Positions 16,010-24,766 of a stretch of DNA of 46,988 nt are shown in pieces. Within the stretch, counting starts at the first letter, position 1; every line of letters begins with the position of its first letter. The notes under the pieces were generated by a model. That model saw nothing but the letters and a program-made list of their open reading frames with translations. It ran no database searches and had not been told where the DNA came from. The stretch is from Candidatus Hydrogenedentota bacterium (lineage in GTDB: Bacteria; Hydrogenedentota; Hydrogenedentia; Hydrogenedentales; SLHB01). The DNA lies in contig JAIBAQ010000024.1 in assembly GCA_019695095.1 (NCBI GenBank), forward strand, positions 1 to 46,988, written 5' to 3'. Position numbers and translations under genes: made by a program.

Positions 16010-16734
16010 TCATCCGCCTCACGCGTGAGTTCGAGAAAGACATCTTCCAAAGACCCAGGGTTTTCGGAAAGGGCGAGAATCTCCTTGAGCGTCCCGGTGT
16101 GTAGCAGCTTGCCTTTGTAAATAATGCCGATGCGATCGGCGACGTCTTCGATCACGCTCAGCGAATGTGTCGACATGAACACTGTCAACCCCTCGCGCGT
16201 CTTCTGCTTGAGATAGTCTTTCACGAATCGGATGTTCTTTGGGTCGAGCCCAACCCAGGGCTCATCCACAATCACGATCTTGGGAGAGTGCAGAAAGCAC
16301 GACGCGAATGATAGCTTCTGCCTCATACCGTGGCTGTAGTGCTCGATGAGCCGGTCAGCGACATGGCTAATCTCGAACAACTCCAGCAACTCGCCACACG
16401 CGCCATTCATGGCCGAAGGAGGCAGTTGATACAAGCCCGCCACGAACCGCATGAACTCGCGGCCCGTCAGTTTCTCATAAAGAAACGGGGTGTCCGGTAT
16501 GTATCCCAACAGCCCCTTGGTCCTGACCGGTTCCTTCTGAATATCCAGCCCGCCCAGGACGGCGCGCCCAGAAGTCGGCTTCAATAGCCCCGTAAGCATT
16601 TTGATGGTCGTGGTCTTTCCTGCCCCGTTCGGCCCGAGAAAACAGAAGAACTCTCCCTGTTCGATGTCGAGATTGAGGTTGTCTACGGCAGGATTAGCGC
16701 CAAATCGCTTCGTAAGAGCCTCTGTGTGAATCAT
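16006..16734 (-). CDS. ABC transporter ATP-binding protein
   Basis: 242 residues with every expected element: Walker A GPNGAGKT at residues 34-41, Q-loop region LLGYIPDTPFLYE, signature YSHGMRQKLSF (a variant LSGGQ common in ABC-2 exporters), Walker B IVIVDEPWVGLDP and H-loop STHSL. It energises the permease encoded immediately downstream, whose start overlaps its stop by four bases. The start ATG has GAGG upstream. Of the same broad class as NatA and CcmA-type exporters. It is a different lineage from the ATPase at 42488. Confidence 0.93.
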   Translation of the reverse strand: MIHTEALTKRFGANPAVDNLNLDIEQGEFFCFLGPNGAGKTTTIKMLTGLLKPTSGRAVLGGLDIQKEPVRTKGLLGYIPDTPFLYEKLTGREFMRFVAGLYQLPPSAMNGACGELLELFEISHVADRLIEHYSHGMRQKLSFASCFLHSPKIVIVDEPWVGLDPKNIRFVKDYLKQKTREGLTVFMSTHSLSVIEDVADRIGIIYKGKLLHTGTLKEILALSENPGSLEDVFLELTREADE

Positions 16735-16842
16735 GAAACGCCTCGGGGTGTTGTGCGGGCAAGTCTGACCCTATTCTACGCGGCATGAGACGGATTGTGC
16801 CAACATAAACGACAAATGACGATTGCGGCAGGTGGGATTCTT

Positions 16843-17784
16843 CTATTCTCGTCCATGCGCGCGGTGCATGCGCTCGATTGCCTCGCGCACTTCAGGCGGG
16901 AGATCTTCGATTGAATCATAGTGCTGGACGCTTCCATCCTTCCCCAGAACCTTGAACTCCTGTTTGAGCGTGACCTCTTTGGTGAACCCCGGAGTGAGTC
17001 CACCTTTCTCCGAATTGACGAGAGACTCAACTTTTGCACGTACGTCCGGAGGCAACTCATCGAGTGGTATCTCGTGGCGTGTTACGCGCGAAATCGGGAT
17101 GGTGATGTTTCTGGTTGTACCCCACCCTCGCCCGGATACCTGCGCGTCAACGATGGCGGGTTTTGGATCTGCGCTAATACCGGTGATACCACTCAGCGCG
17201 TCAACAAACTCTTTAACCCTGGACGGGAAGGGTCTGTTGTCCAGCGGACGCTCATGCTGGTGATCAAGCTGGAATTCGAGGTGGAACCCTCCTACGCCCT
17301 GCATTAACGGACTACTCACCACCGTGACGATCCACGTATAGCCGCGTGAATACAAAGGCCCATGCCGGCGGGTGCGAGCGAGCGATTGGCAGGCGCTCAC
17401 CTGAATCGTTGTGTGTTGAGAGAGCGGCGAGACGAGTCTCGATGTCCACAGGGACCGCTTTTGGACTACCAGATTCCCGCTGGCGTCACGGCCAATGCCC
17501 ACCTCCTCGATCAAGGCCGACAACACGGGCAGCATGCTCAGTATCCCGAGAAGGACCACAAAAACTTGCGCACCGCTCTTCAAGACGAGGGGCACAGCAG
17601 TCAGTGTGGACGCGTGATGGACCAGATAGAGTATCCCGGCGCCAACTAGGAGCGCGGCGAAAGGATACCCGAGACGTTTGAGAAGCGCCGTCAGGCTCGG
17701 GCGGTAAACGAGACTGTGCCTGTCGCACCTGGAAACATACCAATCGACAAGTGCGTACACCTTAGGACGTGAAAGGGTGTGCAT
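16843..17784 (-). CDS. Membrane-anchored protein with repeated LPPxVR motif, function unknown
   Basis: 313 residues from ATG 17784 (GGGAG eight bases upstream); the frame is open much further upstream but has no start signal there. Two adjacent transmembrane helices (about residues 40-58 and 71-92) are followed by a soluble domain. The C-terminal third holds two copies of a short motif: DELPPDVRAKVESL (242-255) and EDLPPEVREAIERM (293-306), each after a beta-like segment (the second preceded by KDGSVQHYDSIEDLP). Such motifs are frequent in proteins of this lineage and may form small helical caps. No enzyme signature was seen. It is 108 bases upstream of the ABC ATPase gene on the same strand and divergent from the rhamnosidase gene (79-base gap). 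Function not assigned. Confidence 0.75.
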   Translation of the reverse strand: MHTLSRPKVYALVDWYVSRCDRHSLVYRPSLTALLKRLGYPFAALLVGAGILYLVHHASTLTAVPLVLKSGAQVFVVLLGILSMLPVLSALIEEVGIGRDASGNLVVQKRSLWTSRLVSPLSQHTTIQVSACQSLARTRRHGPLYSRGYTWIVTVVSSPLMQGVGGFHLEFQLDHQHERPLDNRPFPSRVKEFVDALSGITGISADPKPAIVDAQVSGRGWGTTRNITIPISRVTRHEIPLDELPPDVRAKVESLVNSEKGGLTPGFTKEVTLKQEFKVLGKDGSVQHYDSIEDLPPEVREAIERMHRAHGRE

Positions 17785-17863
17785 ATTACGGACTCCCTTG
17801 CGTGCCGATTTAGAGTATATCATCTTAGGGAGCTGGTATCGTTGAAGTCTGGGGAGCCTCGCC

Positions 17864-20800
17864 ATGAAGAAGATGATTGCCGTCGCCACATGTCTTCTGC
17901 TTTGGAGTTCTCTCGCCCATGCCGGGGCGCGGAGGACAGAAGATCTTGAAGCAGGCTTCGTACGCCCTCCGGACAGCGCAAAACCCTGGGTATATTGGTG
18001 GTGGCTGAACGGAAATGTGACCAAGGATGGCATCACCGCCGACCTCTCAGAGATGAAACGGCAAGGAATCAATGGCGTCCTGATCTTCAACGCGGGCGGA
18101 GGGGAAGGTCCGGCAGGCCCCAAGTTCCTGAGCCCCGAATGGCACGAGCTCTTCAAGTTTGCCCTTCGTGAAGCAGACCGGCTTCACATGGAGGTTAGCA
18201 TTAACCTATGCGACGGTTGGGACGCCGGAGGTCCGTGGATCAGTGCGGACTGCGCGAACAAGAAACTGGTCTATTCGGAACTGCAAATCGAAGGACCCGG
18301 TCTCATTGAGCGCACGCTTCCAGCGCCGCCACAGCTCGACGGGTACTACCATGACTGCATGGTCGTTGCCTTTCCCGAGAAGCCAGACCGCCCCCTCTCG
18401 CCTCAATCCGTGAGCGCAAGTTCCACGCTCGGGGGCTATTGCGACGAATGGAACTTCCCACCGGATGACGCAGTCGACAACGATCCGGCGACTTACTGGT
18501 CATCAGGTAAAGAGTCTCCGACGCCGGAGAAGCCTGCCTGGTTGGCGCTCCAATACAGCGAACCCTTAACCGCCGTGGCGGCCTACGTCCTGTCGCCACA
18601 GCAGGGAGCGCCAGGCATCTGTGAAGTCCAGGTAGGTCTCGACGCCAATCAATATTCAACCATAGCACGCGTAAGTGTGAAGCCCGGCGAAGTGTGTCGC
18701 GTGGAGTTTCCCGAAGTACACGCGAGCCGTTTTCGTCTCGTGATCCCTTCCGCATCCGGAATCCCCGTGCAGATATCGGAATTTGCAGTGCTACGCAAAA
18801 CAGATGTTGCGGCGCCGCGACAGGGAATCAAATGGTGGCCGTTCAAATCAGGAAACAGAAGCTTCTGGGATTACCCGCGGCAAGGCCCAGCCGTCTTATC
18901 TGAAGAATACCCAGACACCGGAGAATCGGACTGCCGTAAAGCAGATGTTGTGGACCTGACCGCGAACGTGAACGAACAAGGGCAATTGCGCTGGGACGCA
19001 CCGGCAGGCAGGTGGACGGTGCTTCGCTTTGGTTACACCGTGGTGGGCCAACGCACCCGGTGCGGCACGACCGTGGTCGGTTATGAATCAGACATGCTGA
19101 GCGCCAAAGGAATCGAAACCCATTTTGCCGCAACTGCATTGCCATTGATGGCCGATGCGAAGGAAGTGCGCGCGAAGTCTCTCAAGTACCTTCACATCGA
19201 CAGCTACGAAGTTGGCGCGGACGTGCGAGGTCAGCAGCCCACATGGGTAGAGGATTTTCGAGAGCAATTCCAGGCGCGTAGAGGCTATGACCTTCTGCCC
19301 TATCTTCCCGCCATGGCCCGGCGCATTGTAGACAACAGGGAAATCACGAATCGCTTTCTCTGGGACTTCCGGCGAACCATCGGCGACCTAATTGCACAAC
19401 GTTTCTTTGGCAGATTCGCAGAACTCGGGCACGAGCATGGGATGCAGGTTCACAGCGAGACAGGATACGGCACGTACCCGTGGCCACACATAGACGGCCT
19501 GGAGTGCGCCGGCAAGAACGATATCACGATGGGTGAGTTCTGGATTGGAACGGACATCATGTCGCAGTTCAATCCGTGGGGAAACGTTATCAAGACGGTA
19601 TCCTCTTCCGCGCATGCCTACGGCCGCTCGATTGTCCAAGCAGAAGCATTCACCTCGTGGAATCACTGGCTGGAGTATCCAGCTTCCTTGAAGCCCGTGG
19701 GAGACGAAGCCTTCTGCAATGGTCTCAACCGCATGGTCTTTCATCAGTACACGCACCAACCCCGACTCGACATCAAGCCCGGATATCAATACGGCGCCGG
19801 AACGCATTTCGATCGCAACATAACGTGGTGGGAACAGAGCCGCGCTTTCTTCAACTACCTTGGCCGCTGCCAGTATATGCTGCAGCGAGGCAAACCCTTC
19901 GCTGACATTTGCTGGTTCTACGGTGAAGGGGTGACCACGTTTGCGCCTTCGCAGGAGTTCACGAAGCCGCTAATACCCCAAGGTTACGACTTCGACGCGG
20001 TAAACGCTGACATTTTGATGCATCGAATGAGCGTTCAAAACGGACGCCTGTCTATCCCGGACGGCCCGACGTATAGGGCCATGGTTATTGCGGAGGGTGC
20101 GCAACTATCACCGGCGCTCCTGCAACGTATAAAAGAACTCATTCAGGCAGGGGCAGTAGTAATCGGAAGCCGCCCCGATAACTGCCCGGGGCTTTCGGAT
20201 TACCCCGTCTGTGATCAGGAGGTCGACGAACTTGTTCATGATATCTGGGGAGAAAGCAACGGCACATCGGATCCCAAACTCAACCTGGGCGCAGGAACCG
20301 TGATGTGCGGTCGATCGGTGAATGAAGTTCTGCAGGAGCTCTCTATCCACCCAGATTTTGAAGCTTCGAACGAGGGCAAGCCAATCTTCATACGATACAT
20401 ACACCGCACGATGCCCGAAGCGGAAGCCTACTTTCTTGCCAACTCAACCGATCAGTGGTTTCGGGGAGACTGTAAGTTTCGAGTGATAGAAAGACTGCCG
20501 GAACAGTGGGATCCCGTGTCAGGATCGACAAAGTCTTTCCAGAGTTTCCAGCAAGACGGCCATCGCACAATTGTTCCGCTTGAGCTTGCGCCGTATGCGT
20601 CCACCTTCGTGGTTTTTCGCAGGAACATACCGTCGGCCCAGAATGGGACACAGGACACCAATATCACTCACGTCCAATTGAGCCAGACAATCACTGGACC
20701 ATGGTCAGTCGATTTTGATCCGGCTTGGGGTGGTCCCCAAGGTCTGGAATTCCGCGATCTCATTGACTGGACCCAGCACCCCGATCCCGGTATCCGCTTC

Positions 20801-21157
20801 TATTCAGGGAAGGCTGTCTATCGAGCGCACTTCGATTGCGCTGAAAAGCCAAGATCGGGAAAACGGGTCTATCTCGATCTCGGTGACGTGAAGTACATCG
20901 CTGAAGTGAAACTCAACCGGAAGAATCTGGGCATTGTCTGGACCGCTCCGTGGAGAGTGGATGTAACGGATGCGATTAAGACGAAAGGGAACCTGCTCGA
21001 GATCACCGTAGTAAATCTCTGGCCCAATCGCATCATCGGAGACGCCTCGTTGCCTCAAGCGGAGCAGCGCACGGTGACCAATGTGCGCTTTCCGTCTGAC
21101 AGGCCACTGCAGCAATCAGGATTGCTGGGTCCCGTTGTCTTGATGACTGAGCAGTAG
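17864..21157 (+). CDS. Secreted alpha-L-rhamnosidase-like glycoside hydrolase (GH106 type)
   Basis: 1097 residues, typical for GH106. A signal peptide (MKKMIAVATCLLLWSSLAHA) is followed by the family start: KPWVYWWWLNGNVTKDGITA, GVLIFNAGGGEGPAGP, and SINLCDGWDAGGPWISAD. Around residues 185-260 a discoidin-like segment (DDAVDNDPATYWSSG) is inserted. The barrel continues with HIDSYEVGADVRGQQPTW, MQVHSETGYGTYPWPHIDGL, IVQAEAFTSWNHW and MLQRGKPFADICWFYGEG; conserved Glu residues in HSETGYG and QAEAFTS are candidate catalytic acids. The C-terminal 130 residues form a galactose-binding-like sandwich (GKAVYRAHFD, LDLGDVKYIAEVKLN, LEITVVNLWPNRIIGD). Predicted to release L-rhamnose from plant or algal polysaccharides outside the cytoplasm. 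GGGGAG precedes ATG. Assignment to GH106 is strong by motif; linkage specificity is not known. Confidence 0.9.
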   Translation: MKKMIAVATCLLLWSSLAHAGARRTEDLEAGFVRPPDSAKPWVYWWWLNGNVTKDGITADLSEMKRQGINGVLIFNAGGGEGPAGPKFLSPEWHELFKFALREADRLHMEVSINLCDGWDAGGPWISADCANKKLVYSELQIEGPGLIERTLPAPPQLDGYYHDCMVVAFPEKPDRPLSPQSVSASSTLGGYCDEWNFPPDDAVDNDPATYWSSGKESPTPEKPAWLALQYSEPLTAVAAYVLSPQQGAPGICEVQVGLDANQYSTIARVSVKPGEVCRVEFPEVHASRFRLVIPSASGIPVQISEFAVLRKTDVAAPRQGIKWWPFKSGNRSFWDYPRQGPAVLSEEYPDTGESDCRKADVVDLTANVNEQGQLRWDAPAGRWTVLRFGYTVVGQRTRCGTTVVGYESDMLSAKGIETHFAATALPLMADAKEVRAKSLKYLHIDSYEVGADVRGQQPTWVEDFREQFQARRGYDLLPYLPAMARRIVDNREITNRFLWDFRRTIGDLIAQRFFGRFAELGHEHGMQVHSETGYGTYPWPHIDGLECAGKNDITMGEFWIGTDIMSQFNPWGNVIKTVSSSAHAYGRSIVQAEAFTSWNHWLEYPASLKPVGDEAFCNGLNRMVFHQYTHQPRLDIKPGYQYGAGTHFDRNITWWEQSRAFFNYLGRCQYMLQRGKPFADICWFYGEGVTTFAPSQEFTKPLIPQGYDFDAVNADILMHRMSVQNGRLSIPDGPTYRAMVIAEGAQLSPALLQRIKELIQAGAVVIGSRPDNCPGLSDYPVCDQEVDELVHDIWGESNGTSDPKLNLGAGTVMCGRSVNEVLQELSIHPDFEASNEGKPIFIRYIHRTMPEAEAYFLANSTDQWFRGDCKFRVIERLPEQWDPVSGSTKSFQSFQQDGHRTIVPLELAPYASTFVVFRRNIPSAQNGTQDTNITHVQLSQTITGPWSVDFDPAWGGPQGLEFRDLIDWTQHPDPGIRFYSGKAVYRAHFDCAEKPRSGKRVYLDLGDVKYIAEVKLNRKNLGIVWTAPWRVDVTDAIKTKGNLLEITVVNLWPNRIIGDASLPQAEQRTVTNVRFPSDRPLQQSGLLGPVVLMTEQ

Positions 21158-21172
21158 CGCGACGCAGTTCTT

Positions 21173-21188
21173 TTGAACGTTCATTCAA
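21173..21188. promoter_or_regulatory. Operator-like inverted repeat, copy 1
   Basis: TTGAACGTTCATTCAA: arms TTGAA/TTCAA around six bases, containing the palindrome GAACGTTC. A second copy lies at 21247-21262, 74 bases further on. The form resembles TetR-family operators. It is between the rhamnosidase stop and the promoter of the lipoprotein gene. Confidence 0.4.
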
Positions 21189-21246
21189 GAACAGTCGTTT
21201 TGCCCCTGTCTTCCGATGCATTCATCACCACTCGGCACGCCGTTTT

Positions 21247-21262
21247 TTGAACGTTCGTGCAA
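21247..21262. promoter_or_regulatory. Operator-like inverted repeat, copy 2
   Basis: TTGAACGTTCGTGCAA shares TTTTGAACGTTC and CAA with copy 1. It ends 14 bases before the -35 of the lipoprotein promoter (21277), a position suited to an activator or a looping repressor acting with copy 1. Confidence 0.4.
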
Positions 21263-21276
21263 AACACACAAACTCC

Positions 21277-21305
21277 TTGACAGATTCCATCGTTCTCGGG
21301 AAAAT
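21277..21305 (+). promoter_or_regulatory. Sigma70-type promoter of the DUF4382 lipoprotein gene
   Basis: TTGACA (21277-21282) and GAAAAT (21300-21305) are 17 bases apart. TTGACAGATT matches the start of the promoter of prepilin gene 2. The leader would be about 60 nt. Confidence 0.5.
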
Positions 21306-21373
21306 CCAATTGTGAGACATGGCAGGGACGTCAGTGCTCAATACTTTCGTTCGGGGTGTGGAAGTACGCGCAT

Positions 21374-22243
21374 ATGAACTTGAATAGAACGATTGCTCAA
21401 CGAGCAGCATCTCTAATTGCACTCTCGGCGGTACCTCTCTTGATACTGGGTTGCCCGCCAAAAGGTACCGGTAAGTCGGACATCACAGTCCTGCTCTCAA
21501 GCAGCGAAAACAAGATTGCCTCTGCAATAGTGTCTGCCCTGCAGGCTGAGAAATCGGTCGTCGATATCTACGATATTGAGAGCTTCGTGGTTAGCGTTAC
21601 CGAAATCTCGCTTGACCACGCGGGCTCGTCCGATGACACCAAAGCGGGATCAAGCAAAGTCGTTGTCTTCGACGGTGAACAAGACGTCGATCTTCTTGAC
21701 CTGACGATGTCAGGTCTCTCTTCGTTGATTGCGGTAGATTCCGTGCCTTCTGGGCTCTACACGAAGATCCGTATCGAGATCGATAATCCCAGGCTGGTTC
21801 TGAAGTCCGATCCGGATACGGTCATCGAAGATGTACACCTGACTGCCAACAGCCACTTGTTTATCTCCAAATCGTTTGAGCTACCGGAAGGGCAAAACAG
21901 CCTGATTGTTTTGGACTTTGGAGGTATCCACTTAATTGAGAACGGCAACGGCAAGTACACCCTGACACCCCAGCTACGTGCCGATATCACCGTCCAGTCA
22001 GCCGACGTTACGCTCGAAGGGGTCATCGAGAGTGTCGACATGGACGCTGATACGCTGACGCTCACGTCGGGCGGCGTGACGACAACCGTCAATTATGCAG
22101 GCGCAGCAGTCTTCTTGCCGGCGGATACCGATACGCCGACAGGCACTGAAGCTGACCTTGTCGCTGGACTCACCGTGCACGTTGAAGGGGTACTGAATCC
22201 CGATAGCACGGTGGACGCAAGCGCTATACGAATCGTTTCATAG
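21374..22243 (+). CDS. DUF4382/DUF5666-like surface lipoprotein
   Basis: 289 residues from ATG 21374; an in-frame GTG six codons earlier is possible. The signal ends in a lipobox (LLILGC, Cys27), so the protein is lipid-anchored. The next 190 residues follow the DUF4382 layout: DIESFVVSVTEISLDHAG, VVVFDGEQDVDLLDL, SGLYTKIRIEIDNPRLVL and FELPEGQNSLIVLDF, a beta sandwich. The C-terminal 80 residues (VTLEGVIESVDMDADTLTLT, DLVAGLTVHVEG, VDASAIRIV) match the DUF5666 small-barrel type. Function is unknown; such lipoproteins are often single secreted genes. It has its own promoter, two operator-like repeats upstream, and a strong terminator. Confidence 0.8.
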   Translation: MNLNRTIAQRAASLIALSAVPLLILGCPPKGTGKSDITVLLSSSENKIASAIVSALQAEKSVVDIYDIESFVVSVTEISLDHAGSSDDTKAGSSKVVVFDGEQDVDLLDLTMSGLSSLIAVDSVPSGLYTKIRIEIDNPRLVLKSDPDTVIEDVHLTANSHLFISKSFELPEGQNSLIVLDFGGIHLIENGNGKYTLTPQLRADITVQSADVTLEGVIESVDMDADTLTLTSGGVTTTVNYAGAAVFLPADTDTPTGTEADLVAGLTVHVEGVLNPDSTVDASAIRIVS

Positions 22244-22266
22244 CCGGGTAGTACCTACATACCTCG

Positions 22267-22304
22267 CCGCGCGCAGTCCCCCCCCTGCGCGCGGTGCCTT
22301 TTTT
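22267..22304 (+). terminator. Strong intrinsic terminator after the lipoprotein gene
   Basis: CCGCGCGCAG (22267-22276) and CTGCGCGCGG (22285-22294) form a perfect 10-bp stem around TCCCCCCC, followed by TGCC and TTTTTT (22299-22304). It touches the stop codon of the convergent gene. Confidence 0.85.
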
Positions 22305-23268
22305 ACTTCAACACCGCTATGGAGTGAACGGATTCGCGCGAATTCTCTGACAATACGACGCGGCGAGTTGCAGAAGGTGTGGCAGGGTCAAAGAACAAGA
22401 CTGAGTTTTGATCGCCAATAACGAGACGCCCATCTTCGAATCGGCACAAACCGCGCAGATACTCCGAAGAGAACGCGTGTCTGGAGAGAACCTCGCCGTC
22501 GTCCGTCCGCAAACGCACCAGTTCACCCTCGCCAGTATCCAGAAAGAGCAGCGTACGATCCGGTTGCATCACAAGGTTGTGAATGGCCACATGCACATTG
22601 TGACGCATATAGAGGATTTCGGCATCCCGTCCTTCTCGCAACCTCACCACGCAGGCCTTGCCCGGACCCTCCTCCTCATTCCTCACCAGCCCCAGCGACA
22701 CGTATAGCGTGCCGTCAGGCGCCAGACAGACACTATTCAAATGCGCGCCATCGTAAGCGTCCTTTTCGTGAGTTCTGGGGTCCCGAAAGTCGAGGTGACC
22801 CGCGTGAATACCTCCTTCCTCCAAGAGATTCACGGCGCGCCAGCCGGCGAATCCTTTTACCTGAGTCCACTCGCGCGCATTATGGTATTTGCGAAGGCGA
22901 CCTGCGCAATCGAAGATGAGAAGCAAGTCATTGCGCGTCGAAGTCACATACATGCTGTCATTCATGAAGGCGATGTCATGAATATCCGAACAGCTTGGAT
23001 GTGAGACAAACGGGATGAACTCACCGGATGGTTTGAACCGGAAGACCGTATCAAAATTGGCAACATAGATTTCTGTTCCTTGCACGGCAATTCCTCGCCC
23101 GCCCCGCATTCCCCCTCTTGGATTGAGGTCGTGCGCTCGCAATGCCGCTTCAGGGATGGGGTATCGGACAAGTACGTGACCCGCCTCCGAGTCCACGCAA
23201 TAGACATACCCCGAGCACTCACTCGATGGACAAGTACGGTATATGGTTGTGACAAGTAGTTGAGACAT
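22303..23268 (-). CDS. Beta-propeller protein (NHL/SMP-30-like), function unknown
   Basis: 321 residues with no signal peptide. The chain shows repeated four-stranded blade patterns with a recurring G-x-hydrophobic-Y-V/hydrophobic step: GIAVQGTEIYVANFDTVFRF, DIAFMNDSMYVTSTRNDLLL, NSVCLAPDGTLYVSLG, NLVMQPDRTLLFLDTGEGEL and GLCRFEDGRLVIGDQNSVLF. This is typical of six-bladed propellers of the NHL or SMP-30 kind, which serve as lactonases or binding scaffolds; the metal ligands of SMP-30 are not evident. HNVHVAIHN is an unusual His-rich loop. The ribosome site is absent, and a TATAAT lies only eight bases before the ATG, so the mRNA may be leaderless. Confidence 0.7.
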   Translation of the reverse strand: MSQLLVTTIYRTCPSSECSGYVYCVDSEAGHVLVRYPIPEAALRAHDLNPRGGMRGGRGIAVQGTEIYVANFDTVFRFKPSGEFIPFVSHPSCSDIHDIAFMNDSMYVTSTRNDLLLIFDCAGRLRKYHNAREWTQVKGFAGWRAVNLLEEGGIHAGHLDFRDPRTHEKDAYDGAHLNSVCLAPDGTLYVSLGLVRNEEEGPGKACVVRLREGRDAEILYMRHNVHVAIHNLVMQPDRTLLFLDTGEGELVRLRTDDGEVLSRHAFSSEYLRGLCRFEDGRLVIGDQNSVLFFDPATPSATRRVVLSENSRESVHSIAVLK

Positions 23269-23276
23269 TGTGGGCG

Positions 23277-23282
23277 ATTATA
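23277..23282 (-). promoter_or_regulatory. Perfect -10 element eight bases before the start of the propeller gene
   Basis: TATAAT read on the minus strand, ending eight bases before ATG 23268. With transcription starting six to eight bases downstream, the message would begin at or next to the start codon. No good -35 at 17 bases was found, so the promoter is incomplete on sequence alone. Confidence 0.4.
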
Positions 23283-23368
23283 CCGGTCTCTACCCTTGAT
23301 CATTTAGCAACGCTCACGTAGGCTACTGCCTCAACGTTGGCCGGGACCAAGAAGGAGAGCGCCTAGGC

Positions 23369-24739
23369 ATGAAGAGTATCTCGCGACGTCAGTTTCTCAA
23401 ATCGAGTTCGGGTGCGGCACTTGGTGCAGGGCTGGGCGCGGGTTGCGCAACGACCGAAAAACCGGTCGAAGTGGCCAAGAAGGCTCCCGCGGCCGCACCT
23501 GCGCAGGGACGTGTCCTGGGGGCGAACGATCGCATCAATATCGGTATCGTGGGTGTCGCCGGCCGCGGAATGTCGCACGTCCAGTGGCTAAACAGCCAGA
23601 AAGACGTTCAGATCGCCGCCATGTGCGATGTGTACCGTCCGCATCTCGACAAGGCGATTGCCTCCACGCGATCCAAGCCCAAGGGCTTTTCCGATTACCG
23701 GAAGATGCTCGAGATGCCCGAACTGGACGCCGTGTTCGTAGTAACGCCACCACACTGGCACCCCCTAATCACCATTCACGCATGTCAATCCGGGAAGGAC
23801 GTATACTGCGAGAAACCTCTGGCCCTGACACCGGGTGAGTCGATGGCCATGGTTAAAGCGGCACGCGCCAATAACCGTGTGACACAGGTTGGGACCCAGA
23901 TCCATGCCAGCGCAAATTACCACAAGGTCGTCGAGATCGTCCGTTCAGGCGTTCTCGGCCCTATTTCGGTTGTTCGAACCGGACTCGCCTTGAATGAAGC
24001 ACCTGACGGCATCGGTAGTCCGCCGGATACCCCTCCCCCACCCGGCCTCGATTGGGACATGTGGTGCGGTCCTCATCCGCTGACTCCGTACAACGAAGCC
24101 CGCTTCAAATTGGGTTACCATCGGTATTTCGCCGACCTCGACGGAAGCTGGTTGCATGAGATGGGGCCGCACATCATTGACCTTCCGGTGTGGGCTCTTG
24201 AACTGGGTCAGCCCCTCTCGGCCTCCGCGGTCGGAGGCAAGTTCGTGATGAAAGACATCAGTACAATCCCCGACACTCTCGAGGCCGTCTTCGAGTATCC
24301 GGGTATGATTCTTACCTGGTCGAACTCGTGCGGCAACAGCTTTGGGCAAGCTTTCCAGAAGCCAGGCAAGAACGACATCCGGCGGCGCCTTGGCATCATT
24401 TTCCAGGGAACGAAAGCCACGCTATGTGCGGACTATGACGAGTACTGGATTATCCCCGAAGGAGACCGGCTCGCTGGCGTGACGGTCCCCGAGCCTGAGG
24501 TTGGCTCGATTCCCGAACATCCGCGTGAATTCCTGGAAGCCATTCGCTCCCGGAAGTTGCCGAGTTGCGATGTCGAAAAGCACCTTCCCTTGGCCATCGC
24601 GCTGAATCTCGGTAACCTTTCGTATAAGATTGGGCGTAAGATTCATTGGGACGCCCAGACCGGACAAATCGTCAACGACCCCGAGGCGAACGCTCTTGTT
24701 ACGCCGGAGTATCGTAAACCGTGGGTATTGCCCGCCTAA
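23369..24739 (+). CDS. Tat-exported Gfo/Idh/MocA family oxidoreductase (possible lipoprotein)
   Basis: 456 residues. SRRQFLKSS at residues 5-13 is a classical Tat signal, and GAGC with Cys26 forms a lipobox-like end, so the enzyme may be exported folded with bound NAD(P) and lipid-anchored. The Rossmann fold starts at INIGIVGVAGRGMSH; VYCEKPLAL (Glu148-Lys149-Pro150) is the family signature; DLDGSWLHEMGPHIIDLP carries the active-site His. The C-terminal region (PREFLEAIRSRKLPSCDVE, LGNLSYKIGRKIHWDA) is the usual end of exported members in Planctomycetes-like bacteria. It is 27 bases upstream of a Tat-exported isomerase-like gene, forming a two-gene operon. An exported pair of dehydrogenase and TIM-barrel enzyme suggests periplasmic oxidation and conversion of glycosides (inference). 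Confidence 0.92.
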   Translation: MKSISRRQFLKSSSGAALGAGLGAGCATTEKPVEVAKKAPAAAPAQGRVLGANDRINIGIVGVAGRGMSHVQWLNSQKDVQIAAMCDVYRPHLDKAIASTRSKPKGFSDYRKMLEMPELDAVFVVTPPHWHPLITIHACQSGKDVYCEKPLALTPGESMAMVKAARANNRVTQVGTQIHASANYHKVVEIVRSGVLGPISVVRTGLALNEAPDGIGSPPDTPPPPGLDWDMWCGPHPLTPYNEARFKLGYHRYFADLDGSWLHEMGPHIIDLPVWALELGQPLSASAVGGKFVMKDISTIPDTLEAVFEYPGMILTWSNSCGNSFGQAFQKPGKNDIRRRLGIIFQGTKATLCADYDEYWIIPEGDRLAGVTVPEPEVGSIPEHPREFLEAIRSRKLPSCDVEKHLPLAIALNLGNLSYKIGRKIHWDAQTGQIVNDPEANALVTPEYRKPWVLPA

Positions 24740-24766
24740 CCGGGCTGTGGGAAAGGACAAGAGAGA

